A stretch of DNA of 64,000 bases from Enterobacter sp. C2. Its GTDB lineage: Bacteria; Pseudomonadota; Gammaproteobacteria; Enterobacterales; Enterobacteriaceae. Numbering within the stretch: position 1 is the first letter of the stretch; each line of letters begins with the position of its first letter. The DNA lies in assembly GCF_019880405.1 (NCBI RefSeq), contig NZ_CP082269.1, forward strand, positions 744,001 through 808,000. The letters run 5' to 3'. The notes beneath the pieces were generated by a model. It ran no database searches, was not told where the DNA came from, and saw only the letters and a program-made list of their open reading frames with translations. The position numbers and the translations under genes are program-made. Shown piece by piece: positions 47,995 through 59,968 of this stretch.

Positions 47995-49152
47995 ATGGCT
48001 GGCTGGCATCTTGATACCAAAATGGCGCAGGATATCGTTGCGCGCACCATGCGCATAATCGATACCAACATCAACGTAATGGATGCGCGCGGGCGCATTA
48101 TTGGCAGCGGCGATCGGGAGCGTATTGGGGAATTGCACGAAGGTGCGCTGCTGGTGCTCTCTCAGGGACGCGTGGTGGATATCGACGACGCGGTGGCTCG
48201 TCACCTGCACGGCGTACGCCAGGGGATCAACCTGCCGCTGCGCCTGGAGGGGGAGATTGTCGGGGTCATCGGCCTGACCGGCGAGCCGGAGACGCTGCGT
48301 AAGTATGGCGAACTGGTCTGCATGACCGCTGAGATGATGCTGGAGCAGTCCCGCCTGATGCATCTCCTGGCCCAGGATAGCCGCCTGCGCGAGGAGCTGG
48401 TGATGAACCTGATCCAGGCCGAGGAGCACACGCCGGCCCTGACCGAATGGGCGCAGCGTCTGGGGATCGATTTGAACCAGCCGCGCGTGGTGGCGGTGGT
48501 GGAGGTCGACAGCGGTCAACTGGGGGTCGATAGCGCCATGGCCGAGCTACAACAGCTGCAAAATGCGCTTACCACACCGGAGCGTAACAACCTGATTGCC
48601 ATCGTCTCCCTGACCGAGATGGTGGTGTTGAAACCCGCTCTCAATCCGTTTGGCCGCTGGGATGCCGAAGACCATCGCAAGCGCGTAGAGCAGCTCATCG
48701 CCCGCATGAAAGAGAACGGCCAGCTGCGCTTTCGCGTCGCGCTGGGCAACTATTTTACCGGACCGGGCAGCATTGCCCGATCCTACCGTACAGCGCGTAC
48801 TACCATGATGGTGGGCAAGCAGCGTATGCCGGAGAGCCGGAGCTACTTCTATCAGGATCTGATGCTGCCGGTGCTGCTGGATAGCCTGCGCGGCGGCTGG
48901 CAGGCCAATGAGCTGGCGCGTCCGCTGACCCGCCTGAAGGCGATGGATAATAACGGTCTGCTCAGGCGAACCCTGGCAGCATGGTTTCGCCACAACGTGC
49001 AGCCGCTGGCGACCTCAAAGGCGCTGTTTATACACCGCAATACGCTGGAGTACCGCCTGAACCGTATCTCGGAGCTGACCGGGCTGGATCTGGGGAATTT
49101 TGATGACAGGCTGCTGCTCTATGTTGCGTTGCAGCTGGATGAGCAGAGATAG
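47995..49152 (+). CDS. cdaR: CdaR, sugar diacid regulator
   Basis: This is a 385-aa transcription activator of glucarate, galactarate and glycerate genes, the same length as E. coli CdaR. The N-terminal sugar-diacid recognition domain (MAGWHLDTKMAQDIVARTMR) is followed by a C-terminal PucR-type helix-turn-helix (TSKALFIHRNTLEYRLNRIS). GGGGAGGG precedes the ATG. The target genes are outside the window. Confidence 0.96.
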   Translation: MAGWHLDTKMAQDIVARTMRIIDTNINVMDARGRIIGSGDRERIGELHEGALLVLSQGRVVDIDDAVARHLHGVRQGINLPLRLEGEIVGVIGLTGEPETLRKYGELVCMTAEMMLEQSRLMHLLAQDSRLREELVMNLIQAEEHTPALTEWAQRLGIDLNQPRVVAVVEVDSGQLGVDSAMAELQQLQNALTTPERNNLIAIVSLTEMVVLKPALNPFGRWDAEDHRKRVEQLIARMKENGQLRFRVALGNYFTGPGSIARSYRTARTTMMVGKQRMPESRSYFYQDLMLPVLLDSLRGGWQANELARPLTRLKAMDNNGLLRRTLAAWFRHNVQPLATSKALFIHRNTLEYRLNRISELTGLDLGNFDDRLLLYVALQLDEQR

Positions 49153-49160
49153 GCTGAATT

Positions 49161-49190
49161 ACGCCGGGCAAGCGCAGCGCCGCCCGGCGT
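49161..49190. repeat. REP-type palindrome between cdaR and yaeH
   Basis: ACGCCGGGC...GCCCGGCGT with an inner AAGCGCAGCGCC loop lies in the 45-base gap between convergent genes. Confidence 0.65.
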
Positions 49191-49197
49191 ATAACCG

Positions 49198-49587
49198 CTA
49201 CTTATTACGCGTTAACTTCTCAAGGTCGGATTCGATCTCGTTGATCTTGTTGGTCACCACGCTCTCAAGGTGGCGAAGATCGTCGAGGATCTTCCGTTTC
49301 AGGTCGATCTCGCTGCGATCGCGCTGGCAGATCTGATCCAGCTCGTCGATCACATACCGCAGGTTCGGGCTGATCTCCTGAACCTCTTTGTAGCCCTGGC
49401 CAACGCCGTCGGCGACCACGGTTTTACGCTGGCGTGGATACTTAAACTTCACGCTTTTAGCAAAAAACTCGCCCCTGTCCTTATGAAAATAGATTTTCAG
49501 AATATCGTTATTGGCCTCCTGGCGAAGGCTATAGCGATCGATTTCATCCGGATTGGTAATGCCTAAACTTTTCAGATTATCGTACAT
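49198..49587 (-). CDS. yaeH: YaeH, UPF0325 family protein
   Basis: This is a 129-aa cytoplasmic protein, near-identical to E. coli YaeH (128 aa), beginning [20 protein letters not shown]. It is charged and helix-rich in the C-terminal half ([20 protein letters not shown]). Its function is unknown. In E. coli yaeI follows toward dapD, but here dapD and its terminator follow directly. Confidence 0.94.
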   Translation of the reverse strand: MYDNLKSLGITNPDEIDRYSLRQEANNDILKIYFHKDRGEFFAKSVKFKYPRQRKTVVADGVGQGYKEVQEISPNLRYVIDELDQICQRDRSEIDLKRKILDDLRHLESVVTNKINEIESDLEKLTRNK

Positions 49588-49660
49588 AGCGGTACCCTTA
49601 AGCTCAACATAACCTATGAATAATTAACGAAAAATTCTATTTTGGCCACCAGCAAATGTA

Positions 49661-49690
49661 AAAAAAGCGGGGTAGCCCCCGCTTTTTTAT
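49661..49690 (-). terminator. Rho-independent terminator after dapD
   Basis: The minus strand reads GCGGGGG-CTA-CCCCGC followed by six T. A and T tracts are on both sides of the stem. It starts seven bases past the dapD stop. Confidence 0.85.
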
Positions 49691-49696
49691 CGCGCA

Positions 49697-50521
49697 TTAG
49701 TCGATGGTACGCAACAGTTCGTTAATACCAACTTTGCCGCGCGTCTTCGCGTCGACCTTTTTCACGATAACCGCGCAGTAGAGGCTGTATTTGCCATCTT
49801 TTGACGGCAGGTTACCAGAGACCACCACCGAGCCCGCCGGAACGCGACCGTAGTGCACTTCACCGGTTTCACGATCGTAAATACGGGTGCTCTGGCCGAT
49901 GTAAACGCCCATGGAGATCACCGAACCCTCTTCAACGATCACGCCCTCAACGACTTCTGAGCGCGCACCAATGAAGCAGTTGTCTTCGATAATGGTTGGA
50001 TTTGCCTGCAGCGGCTCAAGAACGCCGCCAATGCCCACGCCGCCGGAGAGGTGAACGTTTTTACCGATCTGCGCACAGGAGCCAACGGTAGCCCAGGTAT
50101 CGACCATGGTGCCTTCGTCAACGTAAGCACCGATGTTAACGTAGGAGGGCATCAGCACGGTGTTGCGGGCAATAAACGCGCCCTGGCGCACGGCTGCCGG
50201 AGGCACTACGCGGAAGCCCTCTTTCTGGAAGCGCGCTTCATCGTAGTTGGCGAACTTCATCGGCACCTTATCGAAGTAGCGGCTTTCCGCTCCGTCGATA
50301 ACCTGATTATCGTTGATACGGAAAGAGAGCAGCACCGCTTTCTTCAGCCACTGATGCGTTACCCACTGGCCGTCGATCTTCTCGGCGACGCGCAGCGCGC
50401 CGGAGTCCAGCAGGGAAATCACCTGGTTTACCGCTTCACGGGTCACGGTATCCACATTCGCCGGGGTGATCTCGGCGCGACGCTCAAAAGCGGACTCAAT
50501 AACGTTCTGTAACTGCTGCAT
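49697..50521 (-). CDS. dapD: Tetrahydrodipicolinate N-succinyltransferase
   Basis: DapD makes N-succinyl-2-amino-6-oxopimelate in lysine and diaminopimelate synthesis. The 274-aa length equals E. coli. The middle is a left-handed beta-helix of hexapeptide repeats (for example [37 protein letters not shown]). It starts 30 bp after glnD on the same strand. Confidence 0.97.
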   Translation of the reverse strand: MQQLQNVIESAFERRAEITPANVDTVTREAVNQVISLLDSGALRVAEKIDGQWVTHQWLKKAVLLSFRINDNQVIDGAESRYFDKVPMKFANYDEARFQKEGFRVVPPAAVRQGAFIARNTVLMPSYVNIGAYVDEGTMVDTWATVGSCAQIGKNVHLSGGVGIGGVLEPLQANPTIIEDNCFIGARSEVVEGVIVEEGSVISMGVYIGQSTRIYDRETGEVHYGRVPAGSVVVSGNLPSKDGKYSLYCAVIVKKVDAKTRGKVGINELLRTID

Positions 50522-50551
50522 TGTTAAACTCTTTCCATATAAATAAACACA

Positions 50552-53224
50552 CTACCCTTTATCGTTTGGATTGAGGGCCTCTGTCAACCGTTGTTGTACT
50601 TCCTTCTGCAACACATTATTAAGACCACGCCGGTCGGCAGTAGCGATTATAAATAAATCTTCTACTCGCTCGCCGATTGTCGAAATTCTCGCCCCGTGAA
50701 GCGAGATCCCGAGGTCAGCAAACACCTGACCGACGCGGGCGAGCAGGCCCGGCTGGTCGAGGGCGATAAGCTCAAGAAAGCTCTTTCTGTCGGTGTGGGT
50801 CGGCAGGAAGTTAACCTCGGTATCGACGGTGAAGTGGCGCAACCTCGGCGGCTGGCGACGCGGCTGCGGCGGCTGCCAGCTGCGCTGGGTGATGGCCTGG
50901 ATCAGCCCCTGCTGGATCGCCTGGTGACGATCCGGGGAGAGCGGGCTGCCGTCCGGCTCCAGCACAATAAAGCTATCCATCGCCATGCCGTCGCGGGTGG
51001 TAAAGATCTGCGCGTCGTGAACGCTCAGGTTACGGCGGTCCAGCTCGGCGCAGACGGCGGCAAAGAGGTAGGGCCGATCCGGGCTCCAGATAAAGATCTC
51101 GGTGCCGCCGCGCGTCGCCTGCGGACTGAGCAGGATCATCGGCTGGGTGAGATCGTGTCGCAGCAGGTGCCGGGCGTGCCAGGCCAGCTGGTTTGGGCTG
51201 TGACGGACAAAGTAGTTCGCCCGGCAGCGCGCCCAGATGTGGTGCAGCGCCTCTTCGTTGATGTTGTCCATCCGCAGCAGGGCCAGCGCCTGCAGCTGAT
51301 GATGGCGCACGCGCTCGCGCATATCCGGCGTGCTCTGCACGCCACGACGCAGCTGCTTCTCAGTGGCAAAGTAGAGCTCGCGCAGCAGGCTCTGCTTCCA
51401 GCTGTTCCACAGGGTTTCGTTGGTGGCACAGATATCCGCTACCGTCAGGCAGACCAGGAAGCGCAGGCGGTTTTCCGTCTGTACCTCTTCGGCAAACTGC
51501 TTGATCACCTCGGGATCCTGAATATCGCGGCGCTGGGCGGTGACGGACATCAGTAGATGCTGACGCACCAGCCAGGCCACCAGCTGCGTCTCCCGCGAGT
51601 TGAGACCGTGCAGCTCGGCAAACTTCAGCACATCCTCCGCGCCAAGCACCGAGTGATCGCCCCCGCGCCCTTTGGCGATATCGTGGAACAGGGCGGCAAT
51701 TAAGATCAGTTCCGGATGGGTGAGGCGCGGCCAGAGATCGACGCAGAGCGGATGCTTCTGCCGCGTCTCCTCCTGCGCAAAGCTCTCCAGCTTCAGCAGC
51801 ACGCGAATGGTGTGCTCATCCACCGTGTAGGCGTGGAAGAGGTCGAACTGCATCTGGCCAACGATATGCGACCACTGGGGCATGTAGGCCCACAGCACGC
51901 TGTGCCGGTGCATCGGCAGCAGGCCACGGCTCACCGCGCCGGGGTGGCGCAGCATGCTGAGGAACAGGGTCCGCGCCTCTGGAATGTAGCACAGCGGCTG
52001 GGTCAGATGACGGCGGGCGTGGCGCAGGTGGCGCAGGGTAGTGGAGTAGATCCCGGTGATGCTGCTGTTACGCACCATCATGTAGAACATGCGCAGGATC
52101 GCCTGCGGTTCGCGGATGAACAGCGTCTCGTCGCGCAGGTCGATCAGCGTGCCGCGCAGCTGGAACTCATCGTCAATGGGGCGGGGCTTCTCGTCGGTGG
52201 TGAGGGCCAAAATTGCCTCATCAAAGAGCTGGAGCAGCATCTGGTTCAGCTCGGATACCCGACGGGTGACGCGATAGAAGTCCTTCATCATCTGCTCTAC
52301 CGGCTCGTTGCCCTCGCCGAGGTAGTTGAGCCGCTGGGCCACGCTGAGCTGGCGGTCGAACAGCAGACGGTTATCGTAGCGGTTGATCTCCAGATGGAGA
52401 GCAAAGCGGATGCGCCACAGCAGATGCTGACACTCATTAAGCTCGTTGCGCTCGGCCTGGGTTAAGAAGCCGAAGCCCACCATTTCGCTCAGGGAGGTGG
52501 CCCCGAAGTGGCGACGCGCCACCCACTGGAGGGTATGGATATCCCGCAGGCCGCCGGGGCTGCTCTTGATATCCGGCTCCAGGTTATAGCTGGTGCCGTG
52601 GTAGCGCTGGTGACGCTCGGTCTGCTCGGTGACCTTGGCGGCAAAAAAGGTTTCTGAAGGCCAGAAGCCGTCGCTAAAGATGTGCTTCTGTAGCTCAAGG
52701 AAGAGGGCGACGTCGCCAATCAACAGGCGGGACTCAATCAGGTTGGTGGCCACGGTGAGATCGCCCAGCCCCTCCAGCAGGCACTCTTCCAGGGTACGCA
52801 CGCTGTGGCCCACCTCCAGCTTTATGTCCCACAGCAGGGTCAATAGCTCGCCGATCTTCTGCGCCTGCTCGTCCGGCAGCTTTTTACGGCTGAGGATCAG
52901 CAGGTCGATATCCGAGAGAGGATGCAGCTCGCCGCGACCGTAGCCGCCCACTGCCACCAGCGCCGCATCGCCGTATTCTGCAAAGCCATACTCTACCCAC
53001 AGGCGCTGCAGGAGCTGATCGATAAATTCGGTTCGGGCTTCAATGAGCTGCTCGGCAGAGAGGCCCTGGTCAAAGACGTGGCCCAGCCACTGCTGGAAGG
53101 TATCGATATGCGCTTTAATATCCGCGCAGTTCAGGCTGCTCTGCGGCCAGGAGGAGGGGTTAGCAGGCTGGCCGGGGAGGGAGGGCGTCGTGTGGCTTAA
53201 CTGTTCTGAAAGAGTGTGGCTCAT
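50552..53224 (-). CDS. glnD: Bifunctional uridylyltransferase/uridylyl-removing enzyme GlnD
   Basis: GlnD senses glutamine and modifies PII proteins. It has 890 aa from the ATG at 53224, the E. coli length. An ATG at 53245 adds 7 residues. Order: nucleotidyltransferase ([20 protein letters not shown], about residues 85-105), the HD uridylyl-removing domain ([15 protein letters not shown], about residue 510), and two ACT domains at the C-terminus ([20 protein letters not shown] and [20 protein letters not shown]). The first ~30 residues diverge from E. coli. Confidence 0.97.
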   Translation of the reverse strand: MSHTLSEQLSHTTPSLPGQPANPSSWPQSSLNCADIKAHIDTFQQWLGHVFDQGLSAEQLIEARTEFIDQLLQRLWVEYGFAEYGDAALVAVGGYGRGELHPLSDIDLLILSRKKLPDEQAQKIGELLTLLWDIKLEVGHSVRTLEECLLEGLGDLTVATNLIESRLLIGDVALFLELQKHIFSDGFWPSETFFAAKVTEQTERHQRYHGTSYNLEPDIKSSPGGLRDIHTLQWVARRHFGATSLSEMVGFGFLTQAERNELNECQHLLWRIRFALHLEINRYDNRLLFDRQLSVAQRLNYLGEGNEPVEQMMKDFYRVTRRVSELNQMLLQLFDEAILALTTDEKPRPIDDEFQLRGTLIDLRDETLFIREPQAILRMFYMMVRNSSITGIYSTTLRHLRHARRHLTQPLCYIPEARTLFLSMLRHPGAVSRGLLPMHRHSVLWAYMPQWSHIVGQMQFDLFHAYTVDEHTIRVLLKLESFAQEETRQKHPLCVDLWPRLTHPELILIAALFHDIAKGRGGDHSVLGAEDVLKFAELHGLNSRETQLVAWLVRQHLLMSVTAQRRDIQDPEVIKQFAEEVQTENRLRFLVCLTVADICATNETLWNSWKQSLLRELYFATEKQLRRGVQSTPDMRERVRHHQLQALALLRMDNINEEALHHIWARCRANYFVRHSPNQLAWHARHLLRHDLTQPMILLSPQATRGGTEIFIWSPDRPYLFAAVCAELDRRNLSVHDAQIFTTRDGMAMDSFIVLEPDGSPLSPDRHQAIQQGLIQAITQRSWQPPQPRRQPPRLRHFTVDTEVNFLPTHTDRKSFLELIALDQPGLLARVGQVFADLGISLHGARISTIGERVEDLFIIATADRRGLNNVLQKEVQQRLTEALNPNDKG

Positions 53225-53265
53225 ATCGCGTTGCGCTGCCCCCAATATAAGTAAAAGCTATCGCC

Positions 53266-53295
53266 ATAAAAAAAGCCGGCAATCGCCGGCTTCTT
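53266..53295 (-). terminator. Rho-independent terminator after map
   Basis: On the minus strand AAGCCGGC-GATT-GCCGGCTT runs into TTTTT, directly after the map stop and before glnD. Confidence 0.85.
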
Positions 53296-53296
53296 A

Positions 53297-54091
53297 TCAT
53301 TCGTTGTGCGAGAGTATCGCCGGGATGGTGTCATCCTTGCGGAGCGTCATAATTTCGCAGCCGTTCTCTGTCACCACAATAGTATGCTCGTACTGCGCCG
53401 ACAAGCTCCGGTCTTTGGTTTTTACCGTCCAGCCATCTTTCATGGTGCGGATACGGTAGTCGCCTGCGTTGACCATCGGCTCGATGGTGAAGGCCATACC
53501 GGCCTGCAGCACTACGCCGCCGTCGTCAGCATCATAGTGCAGCACCTGCGGCTCTTCGTGGAAGCCGCGGCCAATGCCGTGCCCGCAGTACTCGCGCACC
53601 ACAGAGAAGCCTTCCGCTTCGACAAACTTCTGGATCGCCGCGCCGAGAGTGCGCAGGCGGATGCCCGGCTTCACCATCTTCAGCGCCAGGTAGAGGCTCT
53701 CCTGGGTCACACGACACAGGCGCTCGCCCAGAATGGTCGGCTTGCCAACGATAAACATTTTCGAGGTGTCGCCGTGGAAACCGTCTTTGATCACGGTAAC
53801 GTCGATGTTAACGATGTCGCCGTCTTTCAGACGTTTCTCGTCGTCTGGAATACCGTGACACACCACTTCGTTGATCGAGATGCAGACGGATTTCGGGAAG
53901 CCGTGGTAGCCGAGGCTGGCGGAAACCGCGTGCTGCTCGTTAACGATGTGATCGTTACAGATACGATCCAGCTCGCCGGTGCTTACGCCTGGTTTAATGT
54001 GCGCTTCGATCATCTCCAGCACTTCTGCAGCGAGGCGGCCCGCCACGCGCATTTTTTCGATATCTTCCGGGGTCTTAATTGGGATAGCCAT
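53297..54091 (-). CDS. map: Methionine aminopeptidase type I
   Basis: Map removes the initiator methionine from new proteins. The 264-aa length equals E. coli. Metal ligands are in NIDVTVIKDG (Asp97), GDTSKMF (Asp108), GHGIGRGFHEEP (His171), FTIEPMV (Glu204) and YEHT (Glu235), with His79 in CHGIPDD. It is divergent from rpsB, as in E. coli. Confidence 0.98.
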   Translation of the reverse strand: MAIPIKTPEDIEKMRVAGRLAAEVLEMIEAHIKPGVSTGELDRICNDHIVNEQHAVSASLGYHGFPKSVCISINEVVCHGIPDDEKRLKDGDIVNIDVTVIKDGFHGDTSKMFIVGKPTILGERLCRVTQESLYLALKMVKPGIRLRTLGAAIQKFVEAEGFSVVREYCGHGIGRGFHEEPQVLHYDADDGGVVLQAGMAFTIEPMVNAGDYRIRTMKDGWTVKTKDRSLSAQYEHTIVVTENGCEIMTLRKDDTIPAILSHNE

Positions 54092-54228
54092 GAATTCTGT
54101 CCATTAGCGTCGACGTCATTGACAATAAAAGTCATCGACAATAATTGTGTAAGTGTTGTCAATGTTACCAGTCCGGGACATAACCTGCCAAATTGAGAAT
54201 TTCTGGCAGCACGCTACGCCAACAACTG

Positions 54229-54258
54229 TTGGAGTCTGCGGCGATTTTATGGTATAAA
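54229..54258 (+). promoter_or_regulatory. rpsB promoter
   Basis: TTGGAG (54229-54234), 18 bases, TATAAA (54253-54258), then a GC-rich discriminator (GCGCGCC) typical of stringently controlled ribosomal promoters. It lies in the 326-base map-rpsB gap. The map-proximal half of that gap (54092-54228) shows nothing else I can assign. Confidence 0.6.
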
Positions 54259-54279
54259 GCGCGCCGGACTTCCGTTCCT

Positions 54280-55143
<864 letters not shown>

Positions 55144-55195
55144 TAAGGCACGCTCTCTGAGCCCCTTATTGAGCAGGTAGTACCGAGTTTGGTTA

Positions 55196-55221
55196 GGGGG
55201 CCTGTTTATGGCCCCCTTTTT
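55196..55221 (+). terminator. Partial terminator between rpsB and tsf
   Basis: GGGGGCC-TGTTTAT-GGCCCCC followed by TTTTT. In E. coli the equivalent hairpin gives read-through that sets the S2 to EF-Ts ratio. Confidence 0.8.
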
Positions 55222-55280
55222 CACTTTTAAGGCTGTTTGGTTTTACGACCAGGCAGGTCAAATCTTCCGAGGATTTTAGA

Positions 55281-56132
55281 ATGGCTGAAATTACCGCATC
55301 CCTGGTAAAAGAGCTGCGCGAGCGTACTGGCGCTGGCATGATGGATTGCAAAAAAGCGCTGACTGAAGCGAACGGCGACATCGAGCTGGCAATCGAAAAC
55401 ATGCGTAAGTCTGGTGCGATCAAAGCAGCGAAAAAAGCAGGTAACGTTGCTGCTGACGGCGTGATCATCACCAAAATCAACGGCAACTATGGCGTGATTC
55501 TGGAAGTTAACTGCCAGACCGACTTCGTTGCAAAAGACGCTGGTTTCCAGGCGTTCGCTAACAAGGTTCTGGATGCAGCTGTTGCTGATAAAGTTACCGA
55601 CGTTGAAGTGCTGAAAGCACAGTTCGAAGAAGAGCGCGTAGCGCTGGTTGCTAAAATCGGTGAGAACATCAACGTTCGCCGTGTAGCAATCCTCGAAGGC
55701 GACGTGCTGGGCTCTTACCTGCACGGCGCGCGCATCGGCGTTCTGATCGCTGCTACCGGCGCTGACGAAGAGCTGGTGAAACAGCTGGCAATGCACGTTG
55801 CTGCAAGCAAGCCTGAGTTCGTTAAGCCGGAAGACGTGTCTGCTGAAGTGGTAGAGAAAGAGTACCAGGTTCAGCTGGACATCGCCATGCAGTCCGGTAA
55901 GCCGAAAGAGATCGCAGAGAAGATGGTTGAAGGCCGCATGAAGAAATTCACCGGCGAAGTCTCTCTGACCGGTCAGCCGTTCGTAATGGACCCGAGCAAA
56001 ACCGTTGGTCAGCTGCTGAAAGAGCACAACGCTGACGTGACCAACTTCGTCCGTTTCGAAGTGGGTGAAGGCATCGAGAAAGTTGAGACTGACTTCGCAG
56101 CAGAAGTTGCTGCCATGTCCAAGCAGTCTTAA
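55281..56132 (+). CDS. tsf: Elongation factor Ts
   Basis: EF-Ts exchanges GDP for GTP on EF-Tu. The 283-aa length equals E. coli. Signatures are [16 protein letters not shown] (residues about 12-27) and the TDFVAKD motif (about 79-85) that contacts EF-Tu. GAGGA lies before the ATG. Confidence 0.99.
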   Translation: MAEITASLVKELRERTGAGMMDCKKALTEANGDIELAIENMRKSGAIKAAKKAGNVAADGVIITKINGNYGVILEVNCQTDFVAKDAGFQAFANKVLDAAVADKVTDVEVLKAQFEEERVALVAKIGENINVRRVAILEGDVLGSYLHGARIGVLIAATGADEELVKQLAMHVAASKPEFVKPEDVSAEVVEKEYQVQLDIAMQSGKPKEIAEKMVEGRMKKFTGEVSLTGQPFVMDPSKTVGQLLKEHNADVTNFVRFEVGEGIEKVETDFAAEVAAMSKQS

Positions 56133-56141
56133 GTGGTCTGA

Positions 56142-56171
56142 AAGAAGCCGCCTGAGGGCGGCTTCTTTTTG
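56142..56171 (+). terminator. Rho-independent terminator after tsf
   Basis: AAGAAGCCGCC-TGA-GGGCGGCTTCTT followed by TTTG, ten bases past the tsf stop. Confidence 0.88.
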
Positions 56172-56252
56172 TATCCAGCGTAAGCTGTATACTACAAAAG
56201 TTGTATCCGGAATTAACCCCCTCTCAATCGTTGAACGTCTCAGGAAAGAATC

Positions 56253-56978
56253 ATGGCTACCAATGCAAAACCCGTCTATAAACGCATCCTGCTTAAGCTC
56301 AGCGGCGAAGCGTTACAGGGCACCGAAGGCTTCGGTATCGACGCAAGCATCCTTGACCGCATGGCTCAGGAGATCAAAGAGCTGGTGGAGTTGGGCATCC
56401 AGGTAGGCGTTGTCATTGGTGGTGGTAACCTTTTCCGTGGCGCAGGTCTGGCGAAAGCGGGGATGAACCGCGTAGTGGGCGACCACATGGGTATGCTGGC
56501 AACGGTCATGAACGGCCTGGCAATGCGTGATGCGCTCCACCGCGCCTATGTGAACGCCCGCCTGATGTCCGCTATTCCGCTGAATGGCGTGTGTGATAAC
56601 TACAGCTGGGCTGAAGCCATCAGCCTGCTGCGTAACAACCGGGTGGTGATCCTCTCGGCCGGTACCGGTAACCCGTTCTTTACCACCGACTCCGCAGCCT
56701 GCCTGCGCGGGATCGAGATCGAAGCGGACGTGGTGCTGAAGGCGACCAAAGTCGACGGCGTGTTCACGGCCGATCCGGCAAAAGATCCGGCGGCTACCAT
56801 GTACGATCAGCTGAGCTACAGCGAAGTCCTGGATAAAGAGCTGAAGGTGATGGATCTGGCGGCCTTTACCCTGGCCCGTGACCACAAGCTGCCGATTCGT
56901 GTTTTCAACATGAACAAGCCAGGCGCGCTGCGCCGCGTGGTAATGGGCGAAAAAGAGGGCACTTTGATCACGGAGTAA
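56253..56978 (+). CDS. pyrH: UMP kinase
   Basis: PyrH phosphorylates UMP to UDP, activated by GTP and inhibited by UTP. The 241-aa length equals E. coli. Motifs are [22 protein letters not shown] and [20 protein letters not shown] precedes the ATG. Confidence 0.98.
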   Translation: MATNAKPVYKRILLKLSGEALQGTEGFGIDASILDRMAQEIKELVELGIQVGVVIGGGNLFRGAGLAKAGMNRVVGDHMGMLATVMNGLAMRDALHRAYVNARLMSAIPLNGVCDNYSWAEAISLLRNNRVVILSAGTGNPFFTTDSAACLRGIEIEADVVLKATKVDGVFTADPAKDPAATMYDQLSYSEVLDKELKVMDLAAFTLARDHKLPIRVFNMNKPGALRRVVMGEKEGTLITE

Positions 56979-57141
56979 TTTCCGTTAGCAACAAATAGAG
57001 GTAAGATTCCGCCTTAACAGTAAAGCGGTTCTTATCAGACACTTTTTACCGTGTCATAGATTAAACGGGGCTATACTTAGCACTCCTTTACGGCGTGCTG
57101 GCGTATGGTCTGCCTGAGACAAGTTTTCAAGGATTCGTAAC

Positions 57142-57699
57142 GTGATTAACGATATCAGAAAAGATGCCGAAGTCCGCATGGATAAATGCGTTGAAGCATT
57201 CAAAACCCAAATCAGCAAAGTGCGCACCGGTCGTGCTTCCCCAAGCCTGCTCGACGGTATTATGGTGCCGTACTACGGTACGCCAACACCGCTGCGCCAG
57301 CTGGCTAACATCACCGTTGAAGACTCCCGCACGCTGAAAATCAACGTGTTCGATCGCTCGCTGAGTCCGGCGGTTGAGAAGGCTATCATGGCGTCTGACC
57401 TCGGTCTGAACCCAAGCTCTGCTGGCACCGACATCCGTGTTCCGCTGCCGCCGCTGACCGAAGAGCGTCGTAAAGACCTGATTAAAGTGGTGCGTGGCGA
57501 AGCCGAAGGCGCACGCGTAGCGGTACGTAACGTACGCCGTGATGCCAACGACAAAGTGAAAGCGCTGCTGAAAGATAAAGCGATCAGCGAAGATGAAGAT
57601 CGTCGCTCACAGGACGACGTGCAGAAGCTGACCGACGTAGCCATCAAGAAGGTGGATGCGGCGCTGGCGGAAAAAGAAGCGGAACTGATGCAGTTCTGA
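57142..57699 (+). CDS. frr: Ribosome-recycling factor
   Basis: RRF splits post-termination ribosomes with EF-G. The 185-aa length equals E. coli. It begins at GTG 57142 ([20 protein letters not shown]) with AGGA upstream. Conserved: [15 protein letters not shown] and [12 protein letters not shown]-like [15 protein letters not shown] possible -10 TATACT lies at 57072-57077, without a convincing -35. Confidence 0.98.
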   Translation: MINDIRKDAEVRMDKCVEAFKTQISKVRTGRASPSLLDGIMVPYYGTPTPLRQLANITVEDSRTLKINVFDRSLSPAVEKAIMASDLGLNPSSAGTDIRVPLPPLTEERRKDLIKVVRGEAEGARVAVRNVRRDANDKVKALLKDKAISEDEDRRSQDDVQKLTDVAIKKVDAALAEKEAELMQF

Positions 57700-57720
57700 T
57701 CCCGCGCACGTGATTAAACA

Positions 57721-57767
57721 AGACGCCGTTCAGAGAAGCCCCCTCAGGTTTTTGCTGGCGGCGTTTT
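57721..57767 (+). terminator. Terminator-like hairpin after frr
   Basis: GACGCCG pairs with CGGCGTT across a long loop that holds a second weak stem (AGCCCCCTCAGG), followed by TTT. It lies 22 bases after the frr stop. Confidence 0.5.
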
Positions 57768-57810
57768 GCTATGTTGCTCTTCTTAAGCCACCTTTGGACA
57801 CCTCTCTCTC

Positions 57811-59010
57811 ATGAAGCAGCTCACCCTCCTTGGCTCAACCGGCTCTATCGGTTGCAGTACCCTTGATGTGGTTCGCCACAATCCCGATCGCTTTGCCGTC
57901 ACGGCGCTGGTTGCTGGCAAAAACGTGGCCCGTATGGCAGAGCAGTGCCTGGAGTTCACGCCGCGCTACGCGGTGATGGACGATGCCGCCAGCGCCCGCG
58001 AACTCAAAGAGACGCTGGCACAGCACGGCAGCCGTACCGAGGTGCTGAGCGGCCAGCAGGCCGCCTGCGACATGGCCGCGCTGGAGGAGGTCGATCAGGT
58101 GATGGCCGCTATCGTCGGGGCGGCGGGCCTGCTGCCGACCCTGGCGGCGATCCGCGCCGGGAAGCGGGTGCTGCTGGCTAACAAGGAGTCGCTGGTCACC
58201 TGTGGCCGCCTGTTTATGGAGGCGGTGAAAGAGAGTGGGGCGCAGCTTCTGCCGGTGGATAGCGAGCACAACGCCATTTTTCAGAGTTTACCGCAACCCT
58301 TCCAGCGCAACCTGGGGTACGCTGACCTCGAGCAAAATGGCGTCGCATCCATTCTGCTTACCGGGTCTGGTGGCCCCTTTCGTGAGACGCCGCTGTCTGA
58401 ACTGGCTGCAATGACGCCGGATCAGGCCTGCCGCCATCCGAACTGGTCAATGGGACGTAAAATCTCCGTTGATTCCGCCACCATGATGAACAAAGGTCTG
58501 GAATATATTGAAGCGCGCTGGCTGTTTAACGCCTCTGCCCGCCAGATGGAAGTGCTGATCCACCCTCAGTCGGTGATCCACTCCATGGTACGTTACCTGG
58601 ATGGCAGCGTGTTAGCGCAGCTGGGTGAGCCGGATATGCGTACGCCTATCGCCCATACGATGGCCTGGCCGGATCGCGTCAGCTCCGGAGTGAAGGCCCT
58701 CGATTTTTGCTCGCTCAGCACGTTGAGCTTTGCAGCCCCGGACTATGACCGCTATCCCTGCCTGAAGCTGGCAATGGAGGCGTTTGAACAGGGCCAGGCT
58801 GCGACAACGGCGCTGAATGCAGCAAATGAGGTGACGGTTGCCGCATTCCTGGACTCGCGCATTCGCTTTACCGATATCGCTGCCCTTAATCTATCCGTAC
58901 TAGAACGTATGGATCTGCGCGAACCGCAGAGCATCGAGGATGTTCTGGCTGTGGACGCGCTGGCCCGCGAGACGGCGCAGAATCAGGTGAGCCATCTCGC
59001 AAGCCGGTGA
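57811..59010 (+). CDS. dxr: 1-deoxy-D-xylulose 5-phosphate reductoisomerase
   Basis: Dxr makes MEP in the isoprenoid pathway with NADPH. The 399-aa protein (E. coli 398) has the NADPH loop [15 protein letters not shown], the metal and substrate region [28 protein letters not shown] and [10 protein letters not shown]. No clear SD precedes the ATG, which is placed by homology. Isoprenoid flux continues to UppS downstream. Confidence 0.97.
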   Translation: MKQLTLLGSTGSIGCSTLDVVRHNPDRFAVTALVAGKNVARMAEQCLEFTPRYAVMDDAASARELKETLAQHGSRTEVLSGQQAACDMAALEEVDQVMAAIVGAAGLLPTLAAIRAGKRVLLANKESLVTCGRLFMEAVKESGAQLLPVDSEHNAIFQSLPQPFQRNLGYADLEQNGVASILLTGSGGPFRETPLSELAAMTPDQACRHPNWSMGRKISVDSATMMNKGLEYIEARWLFNASARQMEVLIHPQSVIHSMVRYLDGSVLAQLGEPDMRTPIAHTMAWPDRVSSGVKALDFCSLSTLSFAAPDYDRYPCLKLAMEAFEQGQAATTALNAANEVTVAAFLDSRIRFTDIAALNLSVLERMDLREPQSIEDVLAVDALARETAQNQVSHLASR

Positions 59011-59109
59011 TATTGCTGCCATGAATGGCCGTGATATTTGTTAGCGTTCGGCTTCAGTGATATAGTCTGCGCCACCCGATCGCTGGTCTCAGGGCCGGAG
59101 CGGTCAGGT

Positions 59110-59137
59110 AAGCCGTGGTTTGACACGGCTTTTTTTA
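59110..59137 (+). terminator. Rho-independent terminator between dxr and uppS
   Basis: AGCCGTG-GTTTGA-CACGGCT followed by seven T, 100 bases past the dxr stop and 60 before uppS. It suggests that uppS-cdsA-rseP-bamA is transcribed partly or wholly from its own start. Confidence 0.8.
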
Positions 59138-59197
59138 CGTAAAGGCTTCAGTATTTCTGAGTACCGCTAAATCCTTTTCAGGGACTTAAAACGCGTT

Positions 59198-59956
59198 ATG
59201 TTGTCAATGAACCTTCCTTTAAGCGAGAATTTGCCAGCACATGGCTGCCGCCATGTGGCGATAATTATGGATGGCAATGGTCGCTGGGCAAAAAGACAAG
59301 GGAAGATACGAGCCTTTGGACATAAAGCCGGAGCGAAGTCCGTCCGCCGCGCAGTCTCCTATGCTGCGAACCACGGCATCGACGCGCTAACGCTATATGC
59401 TTTTAGCAGTGAGAACTGGAACCGTCCGGCGCAGGAGGTCAGCGCGCTGATGGAGCTGTTTGTGTGGGCGCTAGATAGCGAAGTAAAAAGCCTGCACCGT
59501 CACAATGTACGCCTGCGCGTCATCGGTGATACCAGCCGTTTTAACTCACGTCTGCAAGAGCGTATTCGCAAAGCGGAGGCGTTAACCGCGCAAAATAGCG
59601 GGCTGACGCTGAATATCGCCGCGAATTATGGCGGGCGTTGGGATATTATTCAGGGAGTACAGCAGTTAGCGGTACAGGTACAAGAAGGGCTGTTACGCCC
59701 GGACCAAATTGATGAAGAGGCGCTGAGTAAGCAAATCTGCATGCATGAACTGGCTCCAGTGGATTTAGTGATAAGGACAGGGGGAGAGCACCGCATCAGT
59801 AACTTTTTGCTGTGGCAGATTGCCTATGCTGAACTTTACTTCACGGATGTTCTTTGGCCTGATTTCGATGAACAAGACTTTGAAGGTGCGCTGCATGCCT
59901 TTGCCAATCGAGAGCGTCGTTTCGGCGGCACCGAGCCTGGTGGCGACAAAGCCTGA
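59198..59956 (+). CDS. ispU: Undecaprenyl diphosphate synthase
   Basis: UppS adds eight isoprene units to farnesyl diphosphate to make the C55 cell-wall carrier. The 252-aa protein (E. coli 253) has the P-loop-like [11 protein letters not shown] (catalytic Asp) and [17 protein letters not shown]. The first ten residues differ from E. coli. A second ATG three codons in is an alternative start. Also known as uppS. Confidence 0.97.
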   Translation: MLSMNLPLSENLPAHGCRHVAIIMDGNGRWAKRQGKIRAFGHKAGAKSVRRAVSYAANHGIDALTLYAFSSENWNRPAQEVSALMELFVWALDSEVKSLHRHNVRLRVIGDTSRFNSRLQERIRKAEALTAQNSGLTLNIAANYGGRWDIIQGVQQLAVQVQEGLLRPDQIDEEALSKQICMHELAPVDLVIRTGGEHRISNFLLWQIAYAELYFTDVLWPDFDEQDFEGALHAFANRERRFGGTEPGGDKA

Positions 59957-59968
59957 TGGGGGTAGCTT

